NCBI GenBank assembly: GCA_027314025.1
Contig: DAHVCP010000044.1
Span: forward strand, 1-64,000
Length of the DNA stretch: 64,000 bases
Direction: 5' to 3'
DNA from: Acidobacteriota bacterium
GTDB taxonomy: Bacteria; Acidobacteriota; Terriglobia; Terriglobales; SCQP01
A program made the position numbers and the translations under genes. Shown here piece by piece: positions 40,422 through 48,463 of this stretch. The notes under the pieces are model-generated. The model did no database searches. It saw only the letters and a program-made list of their open reading frames with translations, and was not told the origin of the DNA. Each line of letters opens with the position of its first letter. Positions within the stretch are counted from its first letter, which is position 1.

Positions 40422-42032
40422 TTACACGCTCAATTCCGCGCCGCGCGGCATGCGCTGCAACACATAGTCGAAAATGACCCGTGACACGAACACCGCGGTA
40501 AAGAGATTGGCCAGCAAACCGACGCTGAGGGTGATGGCGAAGCCCTTGATCGCCGCCGTGCCAAATAAGAACAGGATCACCGCCGAGACGATGGTCGTCA
40601 CGTGGGTGTCCAAAATCGTCACGAACGCCTGCCGGAAGCCGATATCCACCGCCGCGGGCACGCTCTTCCCATGCCGCAGTTCTTCGCGTATGCGCTCGAA
40701 GATCAGCACGTTGGCGTCCACCGCCATGCCGATGGTCAAAATGATGCCGGCAATGCCCGGCAGCGTGAGCGTGGCCGAAACCCAGGCCATGTAGGCCATC
40801 AGAATGATCAGGTTCAGCACCAAGGCCAGCACCGCGTTGATGCCCGCGCCGCGGTAATAGATGAGCATGGCGAAAGCGACCACCAGAAAGCCGGTGATGG
40901 CGGCGATGACGCCATCATGAATCGAATCCGCCCCCAGCGACGGCCCCACGGTTTCTTCTTCCAGATAGCTAAACGAAGCCGGCAGCGCGCCGGAGCGCAG
41001 AATCAGCGCTAGGTCGTGCGCCGACCGGGCGGTGAAGTTGCCCGTGATCCGCCCCTGCGAGCCGATGGCGGCGTCTATGGTCGCCGCTTCCGCCACGCGT
41101 CCGTTCAGCAGCACCGCCAGTTGCTTGCCGATGTTGGCGCCGGTAAAGGCGCGGAAGCGCTGCCCGGCGGCTTGCGTCAGGGTGAAATCCACCTCCATCT
41201 GCCCGCCGGCGCCCAGGTTCGGCTGGGCGTCGCGCAGTTCGGTGCCGTTCACCACGCCGGTGCTGTCCAGCAGATACCATTGCTCGCCGCTGCCCTGCCC
41301 TTCCACGTTGGAGCCCTTCACCAGTTCGCTGTTGGCCGGCAGCACGCCGTCATATTGCGACAGCGCCTGGGCCTGGCTGGCGAACGGCCCGCCCTTGACC
41401 AAGTGGATCGAGAGCTGCCCGGACTCCTGCATCACCTGCTTGACGTGCGCCGGGTCGCTGATACCGGGCAGCTGCACCAGAATCTGATCGGCCCCCAGCC
41501 CGTGCTGCTGCACCGTCGGCTCGGTCACGCCCAGCTGGTTGATGCGGTTGCCGATGGTCTCGATTTCCTGCGTCAGCGCCCGCGATTCCACCGCCTGCAC
41601 CGCCAGCGGCTGCATCACCACCTGATAGTTGCCGCCGGGCAGCGTGTTGAGCTGGTAATCCGAGCCCAGATCGTTCTGCACGATATTGCTCAGGTCGCCG
41701 GCCCGCGCCTCGGGCACGCCCTGCACCAAAATCGTCTCCGGATGCTGCTTGCCGCCGGGCTTGCTGACCGTCGCCGGAATACCCGCCTTGTTCAGCGCCG
41801 TTTGCAGCTGCGCCATCGCCGCGTCGGTCTGGGCGTTCACCGCGTCCTTGACGTGCACTTGCAGGATCATGTGCGTCCCGCCCTGCAAATCCAGGCCCAG
41901 GTGAATGCGGGAGATGGTGGACTGCTCGATCGCCCGCCAGCTCAGGCCCTTTGGAAAGCCAGTGATGCCCAAGATGCAGGCCACCACCACGACGATAATG
42001 AACAGCGTTTTCCAGCGCAGATTGCGTTGCAT
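40422..42032 (-). CDS. secD: Protein translocase subunit SecD
   Basis: A 536-residue partner of SecF. The periplasmic P1 domain begins with RIHLGLDLQGGTHMILQV. The translocase half has GSQGRITGNFTARSAHDLALILRSGALPA, then AYMAWVSATLTLPGIAGIILTIGMAVDANVLIFERIREEL with the conserved Asp of the RND channel. Six membrane segments are predicted. It is followed by secF and preceded by yajC, the usual Sec accessory order. Confidence 0.95.
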   Translation of the reverse strand: MQRNLRWKTLFIIVVVVACILGITGFPKGLSWRAIEQSTISRIHLGLDLQGGTHMILQVHVKDAVNAQTDAAMAQLQTALNKAGIPATVSKPGGKQHPETILVQGVPEARAGDLSNIVQNDLGSDYQLNTLPGGNYQVVMQPLAVQAVESRALTQEIETIGNRINQLGVTEPTVQQHGLGADQILVQLPGISDPAHVKQVMQESGQLSIHLVKGGPFASQAQALSQYDGVLPANSELVKGSNVEGQGSGEQWYLLDSTGVVNGTELRDAQPNLGAGGQMEVDFTLTQAAGQRFRAFTGANIGKQLAVLLNGRVAEAATIDAAIGSQGRITGNFTARSAHDLALILRSGALPASFSYLEEETVGPSLGADSIHDGVIAAITGFLVVAFAMLIYYRGAGINAVLALVLNLIILMAYMAWVSATLTLPGIAGIILTIGMAVDANVLIFERIREELRHGKSVPAAVDIGFRQAFVTILDTHVTTIVSAVILFLFGTAAIKGFAITLSVGLLANLFTAVFVSRVIFDYVLQRMPRGAELSV

Positions 42033-42074
42033 GCGGATGGTTCCAAACGCGGGCGGCGCCGCCGCGGCGCGCTC

Positions 42075-42413
42075 CTAGGTTTTCGCCTCGTCGGCGGCGG
42101 CGCCTTCCGGCTCGACCTGCGCCACCGCGCTGCGCAGCACCTCCAGCTTGAGCTGATCCGGGGGCACGCGCAGATGAATGAAGTTGTCCCGCACGCTGAC
42201 CACCGTGCCGTGAATGCCGCCGGTAGTGATCACCCGGTCGCCGGCTTTCAGCGCCTGGTGCATCTGGCGGATTTTCTTTTGCCGGCGCTGGGTGGGGAGG
42301 ATGAGCAGGAAATAGAAGATCGCGAAGACCGCGACGATCATCAGCAGCCCCACCGAATTGCCTTCGGCGGCGCTGGGCGCGGCGAACAAGACACTAGACA
42401 AAGAGGGCAACAA
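42075..42413 (-). CDS. yajC: Preprotein translocase accessory subunit YajC
   Basis: A 112-residue small membrane protein with one helix (VGLLMIVAVFAIFYFLLILPTQRRQKKI) and the family tail HQALKAGDRVITTGGIHGTVVSVRD. It associates with SecDF. The start chosen is the TTG at 42411-42413, preceded at 7 bases by GGGAG; an in-frame GTG at 42452 would add 13 residues and has no better support. It precedes secD by 42 bases. Confidence 0.92.
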   Translation of the reverse strand: MLPSLSSVLFAAPSAAEGNSVGLLMIVAVFAIFYFLLILPTQRRQKKIRQMHQALKAGDRVITTGGIHGTVVSVRDNFIHLRVPPDQLKLEVLRSAVAQVEPEGAAADEAKT

Positions 42414-42502
42414 GGTACAACTCCCGTAATCTGGCACGGAGCCTAGCGCCACCGCCTGCTGGATCCGGCGGCGCGTCGGCGGCCGGCTTCCGCTCTCCTT
42501 GC

Positions 42503-43672
42503 TTAGGTGGATTCCGGCGGCGTGGCGCGGCCCGCGGGGCGATGGGGACTCGCGCCCCCAAGCTCCACAGCATGACGGAGTTGCCGCATCCTGTCAAGAT
42601 AATGGAACAGGTTGTGCTCAGTATTCAGCATCGCCGCCAGCACTTCCCCGCTCTGGTATAAATGCCGCAGGTACGCGCGGCTGAAACGGCGGCAAACGCG
42701 GCAGCCACATGCCGCGTCCAGCGGGCCGGGGTCGCGGGCATAGCGGGCGTTCTTGATGGCGATTTTGCCCGCCGAGGTGAACAGCACGCCGTTGCGGGCG
42801 TTGCGCGTGGGCAGCACGCAGTCGAATAAATCCACGCCCATTCGCACGTACCGCTCCAAATCCTCCGGCGTGCCCACGCCCATCAAGTACCGCGGCTTGT
42901 CCTCCGGCAGCCGCGGCGCCGTCGCCCCCACCACGGCGGAAGCGGTCTCCACCGGCTCGCCCACCGACACCCCGCCGATGGCGTAGCCCGGCAGATCCAG
43001 CGCCGTCAGCCGCTCGGCGCACTCGGCGCGCAGGTCCAGGTGGGCGCCGCCTTGCACGATGCCGAACAGCGCCTGGGAAAACGGCTCGGCCTTACCCCGC
43101 CGCACCGCCGCGCCCCGCTCGGCCCCCTCCCATTCCCGCCGGCAGCGCTCCGCCCAGCGCAGCGTCCGTTCCATCGCCTGCCGCGCCTCCGCCGCCTCCG
43201 CCGCCGCCGGATAGCCCAGGCACTGGTCGAAGGCCATGATAATGTCCGCCCCCAACTGCATCTGCGCCGCCGTCGCCACCTCGGGCGTAAAGCGGTGCGC
43301 CGCGCCGTCCAGGTGCGAGCGGAACCGTACCCCGTCGTCGTCCACCATCGCCAGCGCCGCCAGGCTGAAAACCTGAAAGCCGCCGCTGTCGGTCAGCATC
43401 GGCCGCCGCCAGGTGGTGAAGCCATGCAGCCCGCCCAGCTCCGCCACCGTCGCCGTGCCGGGGCGCAGATAGAGATGATAGGTGTTTGCCAGGATGATCT
43501 CCGCCCCCAGCGCCTCCAGCGCCTCCGGCCCGATCGCCTTCACCGTCGCCCGCGTCCCCACCGGCATGAACGCCGGCGTCTCGATGACCCCGTGCGGCGT
43601 GTGCAGCCGCCCGCGCCGCGCCTGGCTGCGCGCATCCCGCGCCAGCACCTCGAACTGGAATCCCGCCATCAC
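42503..43672 (-). CDS. tgt: tRNA-guanine transglycosylase
   Basis: A 389-residue TIM-barrel enzyme that exchanges guanine for preQ1 at the wobble position of tRNAs with GUN anticodons. It has GVIETPAFMPVGTRATVKA, the catalytic Asp in MLTDSGGFQVFSL, a second Asp in GVDLFDCVLPTRNARNG, and the zinc site CGCRVCRRFSRAYLRHL. It starts with GTG-ATG (43667-43672); a TATTCT box ends 6 bases before the GTG. As in many bacteria it lies directly upstream of yajC-secD-secF. No queuosine riboswitch is seen. Confidence 0.95.
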   Translation of the reverse strand: MMAGFQFEVLARDARSQARRGRLHTPHGVIETPAFMPVGTRATVKAIGPEALEALGAEIILANTYHLYLRPGTATVAELGGLHGFTTWRRPMLTDSGGFQVFSLAALAMVDDDGVRFRSHLDGAAHRFTPEVATAAQMQLGADIIMAFDQCLGYPAAAEAAEARQAMERTLRWAERCRREWEGAERGAAVRRGKAEPFSQALFGIVQGGAHLDLRAECAERLTALDLPGYAIGGVSVGEPVETASAVVGATAPRLPEDKPRYLMGVGTPEDLERYVRMGVDLFDCVLPTRNARNGVLFTSAGKIAIKNARYARDPGPLDAACGCRVCRRFSRAYLRHLYQSGEVLAAMLNTEHNLFHYLDRMRQLRHAVELGGASPHRPAGRATPPEST

Positions 43673-43678
43673 CCTGCG

Positions 43679-43684
43679 AGAATA
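43679..43684 (-). promoter_or_regulatory. TATTCT -10 box, leaderless-type, for tgt
   Basis: On the minus strand TATTCT ends 6 bases before the GTG at 43672. It could drive the long tgt-sec-ton series. Confidence 0.5.
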
Positions 43685-43835
43685 GCAAGCCGCCGCCGCG
43701 CTTACCCTAGCGGCCCGCAGGCGCCGGGGCGCGCCCGTTGCAGGGCCGCCGGCGCGGGGATACCCGGGGCGGAACGGCTGCTCAGCGCACTTTCTTCTAG
43801 GATGCCGCCGCCAGCGGGCGGGAACACAAGCGGGC

Positions 43836-44258
43836 CTAGTTGCTCGCCGACTCTTTCTTGATGAGGTTCATGATCTTCGAGCCCTTGGTCACGGGCTCGA
43901 TCAAGATGATCTGGCTGGCGTTCAGTACGGTGCGGTCGGGCGCATCCCATTCCTTGCCGCGCTTGATCAGCACCGGCGCCGACGTCTTCGTCCTGGGGTT
44001 GACGACGGTCTGCACGTAATACACGTCCGTCAGCACCGGAAACGGCGTGCCCAAGCCGTGCAGCTTGCCGAACAACACCATGCCGTCGCTCATCAGCACG
44101 GCGCGGTAGGCGGTCTCGGTCGCCTTGCGCCCGAAGGCGGGAAGGCCGCCGGCACGCGCCGCCGTCCGGCCCGGCCCCGAGCCGCGCACAATGCCGCATC
44201 CGGCCAACCCCAGCGCCAGTCCGCCGGCCAGCCAAGCGCTTTGCTTCATGGCGCCCAT
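43836..44258 (-). CDS. Small lipoprotein, unknown function
   Basis: A 140-residue protein with a signal peptide and lipobox LAGC at about 18-21 (ALGLAGCG). The mature part has a short beta-rich domain (TAYRAVLMSDGMVLFGKLHG, VYYVQTVVNPRTKTSAPVLIK, LNASQIILIEPV), which recalls small RNA-binding-like or Sm-like beta folds but without certain assignment. It starts 7 bases after the stop of the PEP-CTERM gene, with AAGG in front, so both are probably one transcript. Confidence 0.7.
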   Translation of the reverse strand: MGAMKQSAWLAGGLALGLAGCGIVRGSGPGRTAARAGGLPAFGRKATETAYRAVLMSDGMVLFGKLHGLGTPFPVLTDVYYVQTVVNPRTKTSAPVLIKRGKEWDAPDRTVLNASQIILIEPVTKGSKIMNLIKKESASN

Positions 44259-44265
44259 GTTGCCT

Positions 44266-45729
44266 TCAAACGCACTGGCTCGCGCGGCGACCGCCGTTCC
44301 GCCGCCGCGACCATAGGCCGGCCATCAGCAGCAGCAACCCCGCCGCCAGCAGCAGCAGAGTGCGCGGTTCGGGCGCCCCGACGGTACCCGCGTAAATGGT
44401 AAAGGTGTTGCCCTGAAAGGTGTTCCAGCCCCCGAGATTGTAACTGTAATCCGGCAGGTAGGCCGTTGGCCCCAGGCCGGTCGTGAACGTCTTGTTCACG
44501 AGGTTCCCGGTGGAGATCGGCCCCAGCCCGACGCTGAGGGCGCTAACGTTCAGGCTGACATCCGCGGAAAAACCGGTCTGGTTTATGAACGGCGACAACA
44601 TCGAGTACGTCGGCGTCACCTCAACCGCGCTGTACCCGTTCGGGATCGTCACCGAAAAAGGCGTGCCCACGTCCACAGGCCCGTTGAGCACGTTGGAGTT
44701 CTGGCCGTTGTCGCCAATGAAGACGAGATTGTAGGCCACCTGGGGCGTCGGCGTGAGGTAGAAATTCTGCACCGTGCCGAGGCCCCCTCCAAGGTTGAGG
44801 CTGAAGATGTTGTAGCTCAAGGTGGTGCCCCCCACCCCGACCTGGCCGGCCAAGGCGGGAAGACCGATGATCGCAGCGACGGCGTTGCTCAAATTTGCGC
44901 TGACATTCAAAAGGGGATCAATCGGCACGGTGGACGTGACTGATGTGCTGCTGAGCGTCAGGGGCGTCGCCACCGACTGGCTCGAGCTGGTCACCTCGCT
45001 GTTTGTCGGAATAAACGGCGTTCCCACCGTAATCGAGCCTATGTTGGCCCCATCCGCGGGATCGGTCACCGGAATAGTTTTGTTCCCGGTAAGATTCGTG
45101 CTTATCACCTTGATCTGCTGAGGGGGGCTAGGGGTGCTTAACGTCGGTCCGACCGTCCCGGTGCAGGTTACAACGCATGCCTGCGCCGTCACGCCGCCGG
45201 AGAGGTCGCCATAGACGCTGGTCTGCAAGTTCACCCCCGGCGAAAAGGTGCTCAGCGAGGCCCCGGGCTGAAACGTCCCGGAGGAGGTGATGTTGAAGGC
45301 GCTGCCCGCCGCGGCGCTGCTGGGAAATCCCAGGGTAACGTCAACCGGCACCTGCGCGGTCACCGCGCCGGCGGAAAGCGTCACGGAAGAGTTCACGCCG
45401 ATGTACCCGTTTAGGTCGGCGTTGACGGCATAGCCGTAGGTTCCAGTGCTGTAGCAGCTGCTGAAAAAGCAGATACTCGTGTTCGCTTCATTGTTGACGG
45501 AATAATTGGTGTCGAACGGATTGTCTTGGTTGCTGACGTTGAATAGCGGCTGGGTAACGCCGTTGGTCACGCCCGGCTGCCACATGCTCTGGTCCGTCGT
45601 CGCGAAATTCATGACGCCGGTGTTCACGCCGGTCAGCGGACCGGCCCAACCGGCAGTCACGGTGGCGATCAAGGTGAGCCCCAGCATAGGAAGAAATCGC
45701 GTCCAGGTGCGCCGTTTGGATCGGGTCAT
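44266..45729 (-). CDS. PEP-CTERM sorted exported protein
   Basis: A 487-residue secreted protein. The signal peptide is MLGLTLIATVTAGWAG; a Ser/Thr/Asn/Val-rich beta-type domain follows, and the C-terminus carries the PEP-CTERM signal: GAPEPRTLLLLAAGLLLL, then SRRR. Proteins with this signal are processed by exosortase EpsH/XrtA and are linked to exopolysaccharide. No exosortase is in the window. GAGGAG precedes the ATG at 45727-45729. Its lower G+C and Asn/Thr content differ from the neighbours. Confidence 0.85.
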   Translation of the reverse strand: MTRSKRRTWTRFLPMLGLTLIATVTAGWAGPLTGVNTGVMNFATTDQSMWQPGVTNGVTQPLFNVSNQDNPFDTNYSVNNEANTSICFFSSCYSTGTYGYAVNADLNGYIGVNSSVTLSAGAVTAQVPVDVTLGFPSSAAAGSAFNITSSGTFQPGASLSTFSPGVNLQTSVYGDLSGGVTAQACVVTCTGTVGPTLSTPSPPQQIKVISTNLTGNKTIPVTDPADGANIGSITVGTPFIPTNSEVTSSSQSVATPLTLSSTSVTSTVPIDPLLNVSANLSNAVAAIIGLPALAGQVGVGGTTLSYNIFSLNLGGGLGTVQNFYLTPTPQVAYNLVFIGDNGQNSNVLNGPVDVGTPFSVTIPNGYSAVEVTPTYSMLSPFINQTGFSADVSLNVSALSVGLGPISTGNLVNKTFTTGLGPTAYLPDYSYNLGGWNTFQGNTFTIYAGTVGAPEPRTLLLLAAGLLLLMAGLWSRRRNGGRRASQCV

Positions 45730-45766
45730 CTCCAACTCCTCGGGATCAAGCTGAATTTCGCCCCAG

Positions 45767-45772
45767 AGTATA
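45767..45772 (-). promoter_or_regulatory. TATACT -10 box of the PEP-CTERM gene
   Basis: TATACT on the minus strand, about 38 bases before the start codon at 45729. A leader with a normal ribosome site fits, unlike the leaderless genes. No clear -35 is seen. Confidence 0.4.
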
Positions 45773-45904
45773 TACGCAGCGCCGCTCCCCGGTGCTGTCT
45801 CCGGCGTTAAATGAAGCTCCAGGCGCAGATGGTTGACAGGAGCCCATTTGCACCGCACAATCACGCGGGAGCCGGCGCCCGACCGGCGCCCGTTGCGGCG
45901 GTGC

Positions 45905-45910
45905 TATAGT
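45905..45910 (+). promoter_or_regulatory. TATAGT -10 box of the winged-helix gene
   Basis: TATAGT lies 32 bases before the ATG at 45943, leaving room for a leader with GGAAAG as ribosome site. Confidence 0.4.
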
Positions 45911-45942
45911 TTCTGCCCATAACGAGTGTCGGAAAGCCCCGC

Positions 45943-46305
45943 ATGTCTGGACCGGCCCATTACTGTTTCAGCGTCTTCGAGGCCTGCGCCGAAACCGGTG
46001 AGTTGCGCCGGCAAGGCCTGCGCGTCAAGCTGCACTCCAAGCCGTTCACGGCGCTGCTGGCGCTGCTGGAGCGGCCGGGGGCGATCATCACCCGGCAGGA
46101 GCTGCAACAGCGCCTTTGGCCGGACCATTCCTTTGTGGATTACGACAACAGCCTAAACAACGTGATCGGCCGGCTGCGGCAGGCGCTGCGCGACTCGCCC
46201 TACGCGCCGCGTTTCGTTGAGACCGTACCCCACCGTGGCTATCGCTTCCTCGCGCCGGTCAGGGCGCAAACCGGCGCCGCAGCGGCGGCCGGGGCGGCGC
46301 GCTGA
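45943..46305 (+). CDS. Stand-alone OmpR/CadC-type winged-helix DNA-binding protein
   Basis: A 120-residue protein that is essentially only a Trans_reg_C winged helix: LRRQGLRVKLHSKPFTALLALLERPGAIITRQELQQRLWP, then SLNNVIGRLRQALRD and the wing RFVETVPHRGYRFLAPV. In Acidobacteria this domain is usually fused to a membrane helix and a WD40- or TPR-like sensor. Here the frame ends after the wing. The next gene on the same strand is a beta-propeller lipoprotein, so a split arrangement is conceivable. Confidence 0.85.
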   Translation: MSGPAHYCFSVFEACAETGELRRQGLRVKLHSKPFTALLALLERPGAIITRQELQQRLWPDHSFVDYDNSLNNVIGRLRQALRDSPYAPRFVETVPHRGYRFLAPVRAQTGAAAAAGAAR

Positions 46306-46451
46306 ACCGGGTCCTGCGGCGGCGGCGGGCGCATGCTGTGATTCCCACACCCGGGCGTAGTACTCTCTTTGTGCGGAGTCGGGCACCGGTCACAAGGACC
46401 GGCCATGACACCCGCCGTCCGCGGGAACGAAACAATCGGAGGGGCATAGCC

Positions 46452-47552
46452 ATGCCACGTGGGTTCAGGTCCAAGACATTTCTCGGCGGGATGATTCTTG
46501 CCGGCATTTCGATGGCCGGCCTCGCCGCCTGTTCCAGCACGAAAACCGCGGCCACGCCCGCGCCGGCCCATTCCCTCACCGCAAGCACCGCGGGCCCGTC
46601 CGGGTATCACCTGCTCAAGACGATTCCCATACCTGGCAACAGCTTCTGGGACTATCTGACCTTCGAGCAGGGCACCAACCGCCTGTTCATCACCCACGGC
46701 AATGAGGTCGTCGTGGTCAACGTGGCCACCGATAAAATCATCGGCACCATCGGCGGCATGACGGCGATTCATGGCGTCGTCTTCGCGCCGGAGTTCAACC
46801 GCGGGTTCGTCACCGATGGCGGCGCGGCCAAGCTGCGCATCTTCAATCTCAAAACCCTGAAGCTGATCGGCTCCGCGCCGACCGATCCCGATTCCGACGG
46901 CGACGTCTACGATCCGTATTCCCAGCGCGTCTTCACCTTCAACGGCCGTTCCCACACCTCGACCGTGGTGGACGCCAAGACGGGCAAGGTGGTGGGCCGC
47001 ATCCAGCTGGGCGGCGACCCGGAATTCCCCGTCACCGACGGCCAAGGCCACGTCTACGACAACATCACCTCGCTCAGCCAAGTCATCGAAATCAACCCGC
47101 GCACCCTGAAGATCACGCACCGCTGGCCGCTGGCCCCGGGCCAGCATCCCAGCGGCCTGGCGATTGACGCCAAGCACCACATCCTGTTTTCCGGCTGCCA
47201 CAACGGCATGATGGTCATCATGAACGCCGACACCGGCAAGGTGATCACCACCGAACCGATCGGCCGGGGCGTGGACGCGGTGCGCTTTGACCCGGGCACC
47301 GGCTATGCCTTCGCTTCCAACGGGCAGAGCGCGGATCTGACGGTGATCCACGAGGATTCGCCGACGCAATTCCACGTCGTCGAGAACGTGAAGACCGAAC
47401 GGGGGGCGCGGACGATGGCGCTGGATTTGGCCAACCACGAGGTGTTCCTGGTCACCGCGAAAATCACCCGGTTGGCGCATGTGCCGCCCCATGTCCCCTT
47501 CTATCGCCGCTTTCGCGTCAGCGACTTCCATCTGCTGATCTACGGCCGCTAG
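46452..47552 (+). CDS. YncE-like beta-propeller lipoprotein
   Basis: A 366-residue envelope protein with a signal peptide and lipobox LAAC at about 24-27. Seven-bladed propeller repeats follow (NRLFITHGNEVVVVNVATDKIIGTI, KLRIFNLKTLKLIGS, HTSTVVDAKTGKVVGRIQLGG, GMMVIMNADTGKVI). YncE-type proteins are periplasmic, and some bind DNA or nucleotides, but the function is not settled. The ATG at 46452 has CGGAGG upstream. It is 146 bases after the winged-helix gene. Confidence 0.85.
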   Translation: MPRGFRSKTFLGGMILAGISMAGLAACSSTKTAATPAPAHSLTASTAGPSGYHLLKTIPIPGNSFWDYLTFEQGTNRLFITHGNEVVVVNVATDKIIGTIGGMTAIHGVVFAPEFNRGFVTDGGAAKLRIFNLKTLKLIGSAPTDPDSDGDVYDPYSQRVFTFNGRSHTSTVVDAKTGKVVGRIQLGGDPEFPVTDGQGHVYDNITSLSQVIEINPRTLKITHRWPLAPGQHPSGLAIDAKHHILFSGCHNGMMVIMNADTGKVITTEPIGRGVDAVRFDPGTGYAFASNGQSADLTVIHEDSPTQFHVVENVKTERGARTMALDLANHEVFLVTAKITRLAHVPPHVPFYRRFRVSDFHLLIYGR

Positions 47553-47608
47553 GCGGGAGCGATTGCCGGGCGCCGCAGCCGCGCGGGACGCCCCGCGCCG
47601 GGCAAGGA

Positions 47609-47614
47609 TACACT
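47609..47614 (+). promoter_or_regulatory. TACACT -10 box, leaderless-type
   Basis: TACACT ends 5 bases before the ATG at 47620 of the FMN-binding protein gene. Confidence 0.4.
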
Positions 47615-47619
47615 CGGGT

Positions 47620-48261
47620 ATGCCATCGCCCACGTCCCGCACGCAACTTCGCCGCTATCCGGTCCGCGGCAACCATGACCGGGACGTGGTCAACGCCATC
47701 CTGGACGAGGGCATGGTCTGCCATGTCGGCTTCGTGGCCGACGGACAGCCCTACGTCATTCCCACCGGCTATGGGCGCAGCGGCGACCGGCTCTTTCTGC
47801 ACGGCTCCGCCGCCAGCCGCATGCTGCTGCACCTGGGCGGCGGGCTGCCGGTTTGCGTCACCGTCACGCTGGTGGACGGATTGGTCTTGGCCCGCTCCAG
47901 CTTTCACAATTCAATGAACTACCGCTCGGCGGTGATTTTGGGCGTGGCGCATGCCGTTGCTGAACCCGGCACTAAGCTTGCCGCGCTGCGCGTGATCAGC
48001 GAGCACCTCGCGCCTGGACGCTGGGAAGCCGAGCGGGAGCCCAGCGCGCAGGAGATGGCCGGAACGCTGGTGTTGGAGCTGCCCATCGCCGAATTTTCGG
48101 TGAAGCGTCGCAGCGGCCCGCCCCTCGACGATCCTGCCGACCGCGATCGCCCCATCTGGGCGGGTGTCGTGCCGGTGGCGCTGCAGCCTGGCGCGCCCGT
48201 GGCCGATGAGCGCACGCCGCCCGGCCTCCAACCCTGGACCTGGCCCGCGCGCCGTGGCTAG
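47620..48261 (+). CDS. Pyridoxamine 5'-phosphate oxidase-like FMN-binding protein
   Basis: A 213-residue split beta-barrel flavin protein. The motifs are GNHDRDVVNAILDEGMVCHVGFVADGQPYVIPTGYGR, DRLFLHGSAASRML and VTLVDGLVLARSSFHNSMNYRSAVILG, followed by ELPIAEFSVKRRSGPP. This matches the group that includes nitroimidazole-resistance-like NimA proteins and small flavin reductases. The substrate is unknown. No ribosome site is present; a TACACT box lies 5 bases before the ATG. Confidence 0.85.
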   Translation: MPSPTSRTQLRRYPVRGNHDRDVVNAILDEGMVCHVGFVADGQPYVIPTGYGRSGDRLFLHGSAASRMLLHLGGGLPVCVTVTLVDGLVLARSSFHNSMNYRSAVILGVAHAVAEPGTKLAALRVISEHLAPGRWEAEREPSAQEMAGTLVLELPIAEFSVKRRSGPPLDDPADRDRPIWAGVVPVALQPGAPVADERTPPGLQPWTWPARRG

Positions 48262-48463
48262 CCACGCGCGGACCAGGCGTTGGCGGGACGCCTCCGGAAT
48301 GCCGGGGCGAACCTTGGGAGGGCGGACAGGCAAAGGCGGGGAGTGCCAGGCTGGGCGCCTGCGCGGGCCGCTGGGCGGCCGGATGGGTGTACATTGCACT
48401 CGTTTGCCAATTTCGGCGCGGCCGCGTCCGGGCGCGCCCATTCCCAACCGAAAGAGTTCTGCC

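Noticed and set aside
41016-42446. A 476-codon rightward frame opposite secD and yajC
   Set aside because: It is rich in His, Arg and Gly with no motif; the minus strand encodes unambiguous SecD and YajC.
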